Part shown: piece after piece, positions 46,356 to 54,165 of the stretch
Layout: each line of letters opens with the position of its first letter
Position numbering within the stretch: position 1 is the stretch's first letter
NCBI GenBank assembly: GCA_016715945.1
Contig: JADJXJ010000001.1
Location: 2,294,001 to 2,358,000, forward strand
Origin: Bacteroidota bacterium
GTDB taxonomy: Bacteria > Bacteroidota > Bacteroidia > Bacteroidales > F082
DNA length: 64,000 nt
Direction: 5' to 3'
Notes under the pieces: generated by a model
Seen by the model: only the letters and a program-made list of their open reading frames with translations
Database searches by the model: none
What the model was told of the DNA's origin: nothing
Position numbers and translations under genes: made by a program

Positions 46356-46973
46356 ATGAAAAAACCTCTCTTCATCATCTTGCTGGTGCTGCTTGCCGAC
46401 CAGGCCCTGAAGTTCTACATCAAGCTCAATATGACCATGGGCGAGGAGATTCCCGTGCTGGGCAACTGGTTTGTGCTTCACTTTACCGAAAATCCGGGTA
46501 TGGCTTTCGGGCTGCAGTTTGCCGGCGAGTGGGGCAAGCTGATTCTCAGCCTGTTTCGCATTGCTGCTGCCTTCGCCATTGGATATTATTTATGGCGCCT
46601 CACCCAGAAACAAACCCCTTTTGGTCCTGTTCTGGGCATCTCGCTCATCCTGGCAGGCGCCCTGGGCAACATCATCGACAGCTGCTTTTATGGCCTCATT
46701 TTCAGCGAAAGCACCTGGCACACCGTTGCCACATTTCTGCCCGAGGGCGGTGGGTATGCCGGCTTTCTGCACGGACATGTGGTGGATATGTTCTATTTTC
46801 CAATCATCATGATTCAAAAAGCACAAGCGCCTTCCTGGATGCCCGGCTTTTTGTTCGGACCGGATGATTATTTCATTTTTTTCCGGCCGGTATTCAATAT
46901 CGCCGATGCTTCCATCACTACGGGTGTGCTTTGGCTGCTCCTCTTTGAACGCAAATTTCTGCGGGGATTGTAA
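46356..46973 (+). CDS. lspA: Lipoprotein signal peptidase (signal peptidase II)
   Basis: 205 residues with four transmembrane segments. The catalytic aspartates are D108 in LGNIIDSCFYG and D184 in FNIADASITTGV; TENPGMAFGL is the other family block. The insertion between them, with HGHVVDMFYFP and FGPDDYF, makes it longer than E. coli LspA, as is normal in Bacteroidota. It removes signal peptides from prolipoproteins, including the several lipoproteins encoded in this window. Confidence 0.95.
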   Translation: MKKPLFIILLVLLADQALKFYIKLNMTMGEEIPVLGNWFVLHFTENPGMAFGLQFAGEWGKLILSLFRIAAAFAIGYYLWRLTQKQTPFGPVLGISLILAGALGNIIDSCFYGLIFSESTWHTVATFLPEGGGYAGFLHGHVVDMFYFPIIMIQKAQAPSWMPGFLFGPDDYFIFFRPVFNIADASITTGVLWLLLFERKFLRGL

Positions 46974-47046
46974 AAAATATTTAACAACAGGCTGAATTAT
47001 AGCCACAAGGCTTGTTGAGCTGTTTTTTTATTCCGAGCCAATTAAC

Positions 47047-47054
47047 TACTTTTG
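47047..47054 (+). promoter_or_regulatory. -7 box of atpD-atpC
   Basis: TACTTTTG followed by C, an exact TAnnTTTG match 28 nt before the atpD ATG. Confidence 0.55.
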
Positions 47055-47082
47055 CAGCTTACAAAATGACCAGGCTATTTCG

Positions 47083-48594
47083 ATGAACACACAACAAAAA
47101 GGACGCATCTCGCAGATCATTGGTCCCGTGGTGGACGTAAGCTTTGACCATGGCGCAACACTTCCAAATCTTTACGAAGCATTAGAGGTGACGCGCGACA
47201 ATGGCGAAAAACTCATCCTCGAAGTGCAGCAGGATATTGGAGAAAACACCGTGCGCGCCATTGCCATGGACTCGACCGATGGTTTGCGTCGCAACATGGA
47301 AGTAAGGGCCCTTGGTGCACCAATTTCGATGCCTGCCAGCGAAGATGTAAAAGGCAGGTTGTTCAATGTGATTGGCGAACCCATCGACGGGCTGAAACCC
47401 GTGCAGGCAAAAAAACGCAACAGCATACACCGCAAGCCGCCAAAATTCGAAAATCTCAGCACACAAACCGAAGTGCTCTATACCGGCATTAAAGTCATCG
47501 ACCTGATTGAGCCTTACGCCAAAGGTGGCAAGGTTGGACTGTTTGGCGGTGCAGGTGTAGGCAAAACGGTGATCATCATGGAGCTGATCAACAACATTGC
47601 CAAGACCTATTCAGGTATGTCGGTATTTGCCGGTGTGGGTGAGCGTACGCGCGAAGGCAACGACCTCCTGCGCGAGATGATTGAGTCGGGTGTAATCAAA
47701 TACGGCCCTGAGTTTTTACACAGCATGGAAGCCGGCAGCTGGGACCTGAGCAAGGTGGACTACAATCAACTCAAAGAATCGCAGGCCACGCTGGTTTTCG
47801 GACAGATGAACGAACCCCCGGGAGCACGTGCCCGTGTAGCCCTGAGCGGACTTACCATGGCCGAATATTTCCGTGATGGCGAAGACGAAGCCGACGGACG
47901 CGACATCCTGTTCTTTATCGATAACATTTTCCGTTTTACTCAGGCAGGCTCCGAAGTTTCGGCATTGCTTGGCCGCATGCCTTCGGCCGTAGGTTATCAG
48001 CCCACCCTGGCCACCGAAATGGGAATCATGCAGGAACGCATCACCTCCACCAAACGCGGATCCATTACCTCGGTTCAGGCAGTTTACGTGCCTGCCGACG
48101 ACCTCACCGACCCCGCCCCGGCCACCACATTCTCGCACCTTGATGCAACCACCGTACTCAACCGTAAGATAGCCGAGCTGGGAATTTACCCCGCTGTTGA
48201 CCCCCTCGACTCCACCTCGCGCATCCTCACCCCCGACATTGTGGGCGAAGCACACTACAAAACCGCCCAGCGCGTGAAAAATATCCTGCAACGCTACAAA
48301 GAACTGCAGGACATCATCGCCATCCTGGGTATGGATGAGCTTTCGGAAGAGGACAAACTCATTGTGCACCGTGCGCGACGTGTGCAGCGCTTCCTCTCGC
48401 AGCCCTTCCATGTGGCCGAACAGTTTACGGGTATCCCCGGCTGTGTGGTCTCAATTGACGATACCATTAAAGGTTTCAACATGATCATGGACGGCGAAGT
48501 GGACGAATACCCCGAAGCTGCCTTCAACCTGGTAGGAACCATTGAAGAAGCCATCGAAAAGGGTAAAAAACTGTTGGCCGAAAGCAAAGCATAA
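47083..48594 (+). CDS. atpD: ATP synthase F1 subunit beta
   Basis: 503 residues. Walker A GGAGVGKT (about 155-162), the beta-subunit signature region around GERTREGNDL, Walker B-like DILFFIDNIFRFTQAG and PSAVGYQPTLATEMG. This is the catalytic subunit of the F1 head. It forms a two-gene unit with atpC (17-nt gap), separate from the other six ATP synthase genes, which lie about 9 kb to the right in the opposite direction. Confidence 0.98.
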   Translation: MNTQQKGRISQIIGPVVDVSFDHGATLPNLYEALEVTRDNGEKLILEVQQDIGENTVRAIAMDSTDGLRRNMEVRALGAPISMPASEDVKGRLFNVIGEPIDGLKPVQAKKRNSIHRKPPKFENLSTQTEVLYTGIKVIDLIEPYAKGGKVGLFGGAGVGKTVIIMELINNIAKTYSGMSVFAGVGERTREGNDLLREMIESGVIKYGPEFLHSMEAGSWDLSKVDYNQLKESQATLVFGQMNEPPGARARVALSGLTMAEYFRDGEDEADGRDILFFIDNIFRFTQAGSEVSALLGRMPSAVGYQPTLATEMGIMQERITSTKRGSITSVQAVYVPADDLTDPAPATTFSHLDATTVLNRKIAELGIYPAVDPLDSTSRILTPDIVGEAHYKTAQRVKNILQRYKELQDIIAILGMDELSEEDKLIVHRARRVQRFLSQPFHVAEQFTGIPGCVVSIDDTIKGFNMIMDGEVDEYPEAAFNLVGTIEEAIEKGKKLLAESKA

Positions 48595-48611
48595 CCAACA
48601 ACCACCCACGC

Positions 48612-48851
48612 ATGAAACTGGAAATCATCACCCCCGAAACCACAATCTTTTCAGGCGAGGTACAATTGGTGCAGCTGCCAGGACCCGATGGCCTGTTCGA
48701 AATCCTGCACAACCATGCTCCCATGATTGCCGCCTTAGGTAAGGGCCGGGTGAAAATTATTACAACCACCGATAAATCAACCGAATATTTCGAAATCAAA
48801 GGTGGTGTGCTCGAAGTGAAAAAAAACAAAATCATCGTTCTGGCCGACTGA
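48612..48851 (+). CDS. atpC: ATP synthase F1 subunit epsilon
   Basis: 79 residues: only the N-terminal beta-sandwich domain (LEIITPETTIFSGEV, LPGPDGLFEILHNHAPMI, YFEIKGGVLEV). It lacks the C-terminal helical domain that gives epsilon its inhibitory role in many bacteria; this short form is usual in Bacteroidota. Follows atpD and ends at a terminator. Confidence 0.95.
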   Translation: MKLEIITPETTIFSGEVQLVQLPGPDGLFEILHNHAPMIAALGKGRVKIITTTDKSTEYFEIKGGVLEVKKNKIIVLAD

Positions 48852-48894
48852 CACATCAACTTACCGGCAATCGGACTACAGTTCAGATATCGAT

Positions 48895-48925
48895 AAAGCC
48901 TCCAGCTCAGGGGGCTTTTTCTTTT
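48895..48925 (+). terminator. Terminator of atpD-atpC
   Basis: AAAGCCTCC / GGGGGCTTT (one G-U pair) with a 6-nt loop and a T-rich tail. It marks the left edge of the accessory island. Confidence 0.85.
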
Positions 48926-48941
48926 CAGCCCCCCGCTAACG

Positions 48942-49338
48942 CCCCGCTACCGCACGATTCCACCGTGCAGTAACGAATAAAACACCCCCACCCCCCTGCT
49001 GTACTGCCCGAATCCGTTTTTGCTGCTGTAAAAACCACGTTGTATTGTCCTGTTTTTCAGCACATTGAAAAAATGTTGAAAAAAAGTCCAAAATTTTTGA
49101 TGCGATTTTGGCATTGAGTGGTACTAATAGGCGTAAAAAAGGAACAATGCCCGAAGCAAAAAGGCACATAGTGCCCCCCCGCAAAAAGCAAGCATTTGCT
49201 GCATGGGCAGCAGGGTCAGGCCATAGGCTATGGTCATGGAAACGCTTTTACACAGCTGTTTTGTACGCAATATTTGCCCTATTATACCACAAAACACATT
49301 TTTTGGCTGGGCAAGAATAAGTTCGACTGAGGTGGGCC
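48942..49338 (+). repeat. Large island repeat, copy A (short form)
   Basis: About 0.4 kb, non-coding. It opens with the REP-like palindrome CCGCTACCGCACGATTCC and AACGAATA, then has CACGTTGTATTGTCC, a run of A-rich motifs (CACATTGAAAAAATG), GGTACTAATAG, a 7-C tract (49174-49180), the hairpin GCTGC-ATGG-GCAGC, and ends GTTCGACTGAGGTGGGCC. Copies B and C have the same order plus an extra block of about 120 bp at the C tract. It ends about 100 bp upstream of a small lipoprotein gene. No frame looks like a real gene. Confidence 0.92.
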
Positions 49339-49438
49339 TGGATATGCAAGCTCCGGGCCATCCATATCGTAGCCACTCAAAGTCGAACAACAGGGTGAGA
49401 ATCCAAAATAAATTATGAACTTTAACCAGTTATTTAAC

Positions 49439-49588
49439 ATGATAAAAAAACTTTTCATACCAACAATGCTTATTGTTATGGTGCTTGCGCTATCGTGCAA
49501 AAAAGACCATCCGGTTCAGGAAAAACAAAGCCACATCCAGCAATATACCCCCGAGGCTATGGCCATTTGGCAGAAGCTTAACAGTTAA
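49439..49588 (+). CDS. Very small lipoprotein, possibly a truncated gene
   Basis: 49 residues: MIKKLFIPTMLIVMVLALSC, a good lipoprotein signal peptide with a lipobox ending LALSC (Cys20), then a 29-residue polar tail ending EAMAIWQKLNS. An in-frame ATG eight codons upstream is possible, but the MIKK start gives the standard signal peptide. The tail is too short for a domain, so it may be a remnant of a longer lipoprotein gene or a genuine small one. It lies downstream of repeat A and upstream of the beta-helix gene. Confidence 0.6.
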   Translation: MIKKLFIPTMLIVMVLALSCKKDHPVQEKQSHIQQYTPEAMAIWQKLNS

Positions 49589-49682
49589 ATTACACAGCGT
49601 ACTCAGCAGCGTCAAACGGTGAACCTCGAGACAGCCTCAGCTACTTTTTATTAAATATATGATTACTATTGACCTTTATCCT

Positions 49683-51284
49683 ATGAAAAAGATTTTTAAC
49701 ACACTTTTATTAATCCTTGCTCTGGGCGCTTCAAATGCGCATGGTCAAGGGCAGTTTACCCTGCAAACCGACACTGTTTGGGTGGCCGATACGGTTAAAA
49801 TTCACCAAAACATGGTTGTGCCGGCAGGCCTTACTTTAAGCATACAGGCGGGGGTTGTAGTCGAATTTCAAGGCAATTACAGCATTGATGTTTATGGTAA
49901 ACTCATGGCCATTGGCACGCCTGCAAACAGGATACTTTTCACCGTGAGCGACACCACTATGTTTGCCGACACAACCACCCTGAGTGGCGGATGGGGTGGT
50001 TTGCGCTTTCTGCAGAACCAAACCGATACTTCAGTCTTAAGCTATTGCAGCTTCAAATATGGCAAGGCTGTTGTTCCGGGTGCTTTTTGGTTTCTTGGAG
50101 GCGAGGACAACAAAGGTGGCGCTGTGTATGCCAATGGCTACAAAAGCCTGGTTATTTCAAAATCGCTCTTCGAAAGAAACCATGCCAACTATTATGGAGG
50201 CGCTATTTATGTAAAAAATATGCAAAAGTTTGTACTTACCGATAACATCTTCAGGCGAAACAGTACCTATGATAGCGGAGGTGCAGTTTCAGCAGAACAA
50301 TCCAGCTTTTGGATAGAGGGCAATCTTTTTCAACACAATATAGCTATGAATGTTACTGAGACTATTTGGGGGCCAATGGGATCAGGAAGAGGTGGAGGAT
50401 TTTGTGCTCATATGGGTACCACGGGAACAATTATCAGCAACAAATTTTTTAACAACATAAGTGTAAATGGGGCATTGTATGAAACTGCCTATAAGGTTTC
50501 GGTGGTTAACAACCTTATTGCAAACAACCTGGCCACTGGTTTATTTAACGGTCATGGATATGGCATCTCAAGGTATCTTAACAATACTGTAGTCAACAAT
50601 AATTATTATACACCAGGAACTCCAGGTATCTTCTATGAAAGCCCGCATTTAACCATGCGTAATAATATTATTCAAGGCAACACATCAAGCTTTGGAGAAC
50701 CTTTTCAGATTTGGACAGTTAATTCCCAATTCGTTAACCTTTCCTATTCCTGCATTGCCGATCCTCCTGTTTATTACTATGGCGAGGGCAATACTGCCGG
50801 GCCGCCCCTGTTTGTGAATCCCACACAGGGCTCGGGGCTGGGCTACGATGGCTCCCTGGCCGATTGGTCGCTGATGGATAACTCGCCCTGCGTGAATGCC
50901 GGCACACCCGATACCACAGGGCTTGGCTTGCCCGCCACCGACCTTTTGGGCAATCCGCGTATTTTCGGTGGCCGCATTGATATGGGTGCCATCGAAAACC
51001 AACACGTGGTGGTGGCTCTGCCCCAAAACCCGCTGGTAAATGCACGTGTGCAGGTTTATCCCAATCCTTTTCGTGGCAGCCCGCGTATTGTGGTCAACGA
51101 TGCCTCGCGCCTCAGCAGTATGGAGCTCTACAACCAAAAGGGGCAACTGATGGGCAAAATTGAACTGTCAATGCTTAACAATGGGGCGATTTACGAGCTG
51201 TCGAAGCTCCCGAACGGCCTCTACCTGCTGCGTACCCGCTTTGATGATGGCAGCATCGAAACCACAAAGCTTATCAAAGAATAA
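49683..51284 (+). CDS. Secreted parallel beta-helix protein with T9SS sorting domain
   Basis: 533 residues from MKKIFNTLLLI; an ATG eight codons upstream would precede the signal peptide. Signal peptide about 1-20. A right-handed parallel beta-helix fills about 60-370, with repeated GGA(V/I)Y and NxxxN motifs as in polymorphic outer-membrane and pectate-lyase-like proteins. Then comes a region with SPCVNAGTPDTTGLG and RIDMGAIE (about 405-440), and a C-terminal Por/T9SS type-A sorting domain (VYPNPF, LPNGLYLLRT, TTKLIKE). It should be exported by the type IX system and held on the surface. Base composition changes within the gene near 50,760. Confidence 0.87.
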   Translation: MKKIFNTLLLILALGASNAHGQGQFTLQTDTVWVADTVKIHQNMVVPAGLTLSIQAGVVVEFQGNYSIDVYGKLMAIGTPANRILFTVSDTTMFADTTTLSGGWGGLRFLQNQTDTSVLSYCSFKYGKAVVPGAFWFLGGEDNKGGAVYANGYKSLVISKSLFERNHANYYGGAIYVKNMQKFVLTDNIFRRNSTYDSGGAVSAEQSSFWIEGNLFQHNIAMNVTETIWGPMGSGRGGGFCAHMGTTGTIISNKFFNNISVNGALYETAYKVSVVNNLIANNLATGLFNGHGYGISRYLNNTVVNNNYYTPGTPGIFYESPHLTMRNNIIQGNTSSFGEPFQIWTVNSQFVNLSYSCIADPPVYYYGEGNTAGPPLFVNPTQGSGLGYDGSLADWSLMDNSPCVNAGTPDTTGLGLPATDLLGNPRIFGGRIDMGAIENQHVVVALPQNPLVNARVQVYPNPFRGSPRIVVNDASRLSSMELYNQKGQLMGKIELSMLNNGAIYELSKLPNGLYLLRTRFDDGSIETTKLIKE

Positions 51285-51448
51285 ATGTAGCTGGCCAGGG
51301 TGTGTATTGTGAAATATCCAGATTGTGTAATCGCAATTGCAGGCACGATAATGGTGGACTCATTTTCAGGAATGCAGCCTGTTCTGTTTTGGTTGGCCGC
51401 CTGGATTAATAAGTTTATCATTTGATTGTTAAATCAATATGACAAATA

Positions 51449-51691
51449 ATGACAAGAAAAACTCAACCATTGATAGGTTTGAAAACAGGACTTACAGGGG
51501 TATTTATATCACTTCCAATAAATGTCGTATTCATCTGCTTATCAATTAGTTATGAACTTACGTTAATGGTTGTTTTATGGTCTGTTATATTTGGCATGAC
51601 TTTCCTGAGCGGTATAGTGATCTTGCGCAGGATATTCCAAAAAGAAAGTGTATCAGAAAATGATTCCAAGCAGAAGTCTTCACAATTATAG
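51449..51691 (+). CDS. Small two-helix membrane protein, unknown
   Basis: 80 residues with two hydrophobic segments (about 15-33 and 37-60) and a charged C-terminus (RRIFQKESVSENDSKQKS). AT-rich in composition. No family was recognised. It stands alone between the beta-helix gene and repeat B and could be a real small protein or a chance frame. Confidence 0.5.
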   Translation: MTRKTQPLIGLKTGLTGVFISLPINVVFICLSISYELTLMVVLWSVIFGMTFLSGIVILRRIFQKESVSENDSKQKSSQL

Positions 51692-51722
51692 ATTGTTGTT
51701 TTCAGATATAAAGTCCCAGCTT

Positions 51723-51747
51723 CGGGCGGCGGTTGTACCGCCGCCCG
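51723..51747. repeat. Perfect GC-rich inverted repeat before repeat B
   Basis: CGGGCGGCGGT, a TGT loop, then the exact 11-bp complement. There is no T run on either side, so it is not a classical terminator. It lies 18 bp before repeat B and is one more palindrome of the REP-like class seen across this island. Confidence 0.7.
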
Positions 51748-51764
51748 GCTTAATTCGCCGGATT

Positions 51765-52277
51765 CCGCACGATTGTATCGTGTGGTAACGAATAGAACAC
51801 CCCCCACCCCCCTGCTGTACTGCCCGAATCCGTTTTTGCTGCTGTAAAAACCACGTTGTATTGTCCTGTTTTTCAGCACATTGAAAAAATGTTGAAAAAA
51901 AGTCCAAAATTTTTGATGCGATTTTGGCATTGAGTGGTACTAATAGATGTAAAAAAGAAACAATGCCCGCAGCAAAAAGGCACATATTGGCCCCCCGCTA
52001 CCGCACGATTGCATCGTGTGGTATAAAAGAATATACTCTTAAGTTCAAGGCTGCGCCTTCTTTGCTTTGTGAACCGCACGCCCGCGCCGAAAGCGGGCGG
52101 TTTGTGTCCCCCCCCCCCCGCAAAAAGCAAGCATTTGCTGCATGGACAGCAAGGTCAGGACATAAGCTATGGTCATGAAAACGCCTTTATCCAGCTGTTT
52201 TGTACGCAAAATGTGCCATCTTGCAACACTAAGCATATCTTCTGGCTGGGAAAGAATAAGTTCGACTAAGGTGGGCC
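51765..52277 (+). repeat. Large island repeat, copy B (long form)
   Basis: About 0.5 kb. Same order of blocks as copy A but with an inserted block (about 51,999-52,119) at the C tract. The insert holds CCGCACGATTGCATCGTGTGG (a REP-like palindrome), AAGGC-TGC-GCCTT and CGCCCGC/GCGGGCG hairpins, and then a 12-C tract (52108-52119). Nearly identical to copy C, with only scattered differences. Ends GTTCGACTAAGGTGGGCC, 75 bp upstream of a lipoprotein gene. Confidence 0.93.
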
Positions 52278-52351
52278 GCTTACATCAAACCGAAGCGGCT
52301 AAACCTAAAGTCAGTTTATTTTTTAAAATCACCAATAAAACAATAATTAAA

Positions 52352-52999
52352 ATGAGAAATTTAGTTTGTTTGATCGTGATCGCCATTTTTATGGCAAGTT
52401 GCTCCAAAGAGAAGTTTGCAGAAAGATCTGCTGACAATCATGGAGAAATCAAGCTCATAACATTAACAGCTGGTAGTAAGACTGGTGTAACCTTACTTGA
52501 ATTTAGCAGTGTTGAGCATTATGAAGCAACAATTGCCTCTCTTGAGGCTCAGATGGAACAACATGAAAATGCCTTTTTAGCGGCATGGAGTAGTTTAAGT
52601 GATGATGCTTTAAATGCAAAAGAGGATGAAGTTGGTTTTGTTGACCATCAACCATTGATTAATTTTGAGAATTATTACAACATCCCTTTAACTTTGAGAC
52701 AAGTTTACGTTGCTGCCGAGGAGTTATGGCTCAACAACGATGAACTCAACATTGAAACTTATCCCAAAAAGAAGTATCCATTCAGCCTTGTTGAAATGAC
52801 TTTATTGAACGGCAACGGAGAAGTAAAAATCGGGGATAAAATCATTAAATTAACTGATAGAGGTTTTGTTGAAATCAGAAATCTTGATGTTGCAACACTG
52901 ATCAGGATTAATGAAGGAGATGAAACCGCTTACAGCGAACCAACCGTAACCACCAATATTGAATTTGATGGAGGCGGTAAAGGCGAATGTACCAATTAG
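52352..52999 (+). CDS. Lipoprotein, reading frame cut by an amber codon
   Basis: 215 residues from MRNLVCLIVI; the open frame upstream lies in repeat B and is not preferred. The lipobox is FMASC (Cys17). A helical, Glu-rich region (about 50-80) is followed by a mixed segment; no family was recognised. The frame ends at TAG in ECTN-stop, but the same frame continues open for a further 121 codons and ends inside the start of the next gene, so this is probably the 5' half of a disrupted 337-residue gene. AT-rich compared with housekeeping genes. Begins 75 bp after repeat B. Confidence 0.75.
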   Translation: MRNLVCLIVIAIFMASCSKEKFAERSADNHGEIKLITLTAGSKTGVTLLEFSSVEHYEATIASLEAQMEQHENAFLAAWSSLSDDALNAKEDEVGFVDHQPLINFENYYNIPLTLRQVYVAAEELWLNNDELNIETYPKKKYPFSLVEMTLLNGNGEVKIGDKIIKLTDRGFVEIRNLDVATLIRINEGDETAYSEPTVTTNIEFDGGGKGECTN

Positions 53000-53365
53000 A
53001 AAGGGAGAGATTATCCGGATTATTATGCAACAGACCGTAAGGTTATCAAACATGTACATTTCCACAGTTATCCATGGAAAGGTGTTGGTTGTGCCGAAAT
53101 CACTTCTTATAAGAAGCAGGGAAGCAGCTGGGAAAAATACAAAATGGATTTAGGAGTAGGTGTCCAATGCTCTTTCAGGGATGTGGATTGTAATAATGTT
53201 GCTTTTCAATGTTGGTCAGGCATGAAATATAAAAAAGCAAAAAGCATAGAAAAGAACTGCTCTTCATGGGGTGCCTTTCCACAATACAGGGCTGAAAAGA
53301 ATGTATCAATTATTGGTTATTTTGAATATGCCAGTTATTCTAATCAAAATGTTCTGACATGGTAA
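53000..53365 (+). pseudogene. In-frame continuation of the amber-interrupted lipoprotein
   Basis: 121 open codons directly after the TAG at 52997-52999, in the same frame. The product is protein-like: KGRDYPDYYATDRKVIKH, several cysteines (GVGC, VQC, VDC, FQC, KNC) and aromatic residues, ending SNQNVLTW. Its stop codon overlaps the next gene's start (ATGGTAA), the kind of junction expected at the natural end of an upstream operon gene. A single nonsense mutation, a base-call error or read-through would all explain it. Confidence 0.7.
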
Positions 53366-54156
53366 GGATCTTAAAAATCGCATTGCTGGGCCTTCTGCTC
53401 AGCAATGCTTTCCTGAAAACAACTTTTGCGCAGGAGCAAATAGTTTATTATGAACTCTCTAAGTTTTCAAAATGGAGTTTTGTTGCCGGACCGGTATTAT
53501 ATAACAAGGCTGAACTTACTCCCCGGTATGGTAATCTTACTTTTGAAAATAAATCTATGTGGGGCTTTAATACAGGAGTGTTGTATGATTTCTATCCTGA
53601 CAGGAAGTGGTCATTTCAAACGGGGTTGCTTGTTGCAAAAGAACCAATATACTCTGTAACCTTCAAAATATTAAAAGAAGATCTTTATTCTGAATATCAG
53701 GAGGATCTAATAGACAGTTACAGATCATATGCTCTTTATACTTTCTCATTTCCATTGTTTTTACATTTAAATTTACAAACAGGAAAAAAAACCTTTACAT
53801 CATTTATAACGGGTTTTAAAGCAATGTATTTCCCTAATGGAAGTTCTGACCTTGTTGTATCAATTTCAAATGAAGAGCTTTCTGACTACAGAGAAATATT
53901 TGGATTAAAGCTAAAAAGTCCTGAGAACTCATTTCAGGGTAGTTTTGTAATTGGCACAGGGTTCTCTTATGCTTTAGAGAAAGTTCTTCTCAATGCAAAC
54001 CTGATCTATGTAATGAACTTTCAGAATACAATTTCCGGAGAGTATCAATTTGCACACCTCTTTACATCGCCTGATACCAGAGGGTATTATGATCTGTCCG
54101 GGAATTATCTAGGATTACTTTTTACGGTAAGTTTGAAAAAAAGTAAAAAGCAATGA
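53359..54156 (+). CDS. Outer-membrane beta-barrel protein (PorT-like)
   Basis: 265 residues. Signal peptide about 1-24 ending TTFAQEQ. The mature part alternates hydrophobic and polar residues with Gly and aromatic residues (WSFVAGPVLYNKAEL, WGFNTGVLYDFYP, FQTGLLVAK, FVIGTGFSYAL, YLGLLFTVSLKK), typical of an eight-to-ten-strand barrel of the Bacteroidota PorT/OMP_b-brl type. It is AT-rich. Its start overlaps the stop of the upstream (interrupted) lipoprotein frame, so the two form a coupled pair held between repeats B and C. Confidence 0.78.
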   Translation: MVRILKIALLGLLLSNAFLKTTFAQEQIVYYELSKFSKWSFVAGPVLYNKAELTPRYGNLTFENKSMWGFNTGVLYDFYPDRKWSFQTGLLVAKEPIYSVTFKILKEDLYSEYQEDLIDSYRSYALYTFSFPLFLHLNLQTGKKTFTSFITGFKAMYFPNGSSDLVVSISNEELSDYREIFGLKLKSPENSFQGSFVIGTGFSYALEKVLLNANLIYVMNFQNTISGEYQFAHLFTSPDTRGYYDLSGNYLGLLFTVSLKKSKKQ

Positions 54157-54165
54157 AAAGATGCT

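Noticed and set aside
46974..47046. Hairpin plus T run before atpD as a terminator of lspA.
   Set aside because: AACAG(G)CT can pair with AGCTGTT before a T run, but the stem is short with a bulge and the loop is very long. Too weak to list.
51927..51946. GCATTGAGTGGTACTAATAG in the large repeats resembles the 3' end of 23S rRNA (TGAG..GGTACTAAT).
   Set aside because: The match is only about 20 bases with a gap, and no other 23S or 5S sequence adjoins it. It could be chance. Aligning the repeat with this organism's rRNA operon ends would settle whether the repeat captured an rRNA terminus.
51686..51985. A minus-strand open frame of about 80-100 codons, with the same protein sequence, recurs in all three large repeats.
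   Set aside because: It is preserved only because the DNA is repeated; it runs through homopolymers and palindromes, differs at its ends between copies, and has no protein-like features. Not reported as a gene.
52997..52999. Amber codon as pyrrolysine or reassigned codon.
   Set aside because: TAG ends other normal genes in this window, and no pyl genes or suppressor tRNA were seen. Mutation, sequence error or ordinary read-through is more likely.
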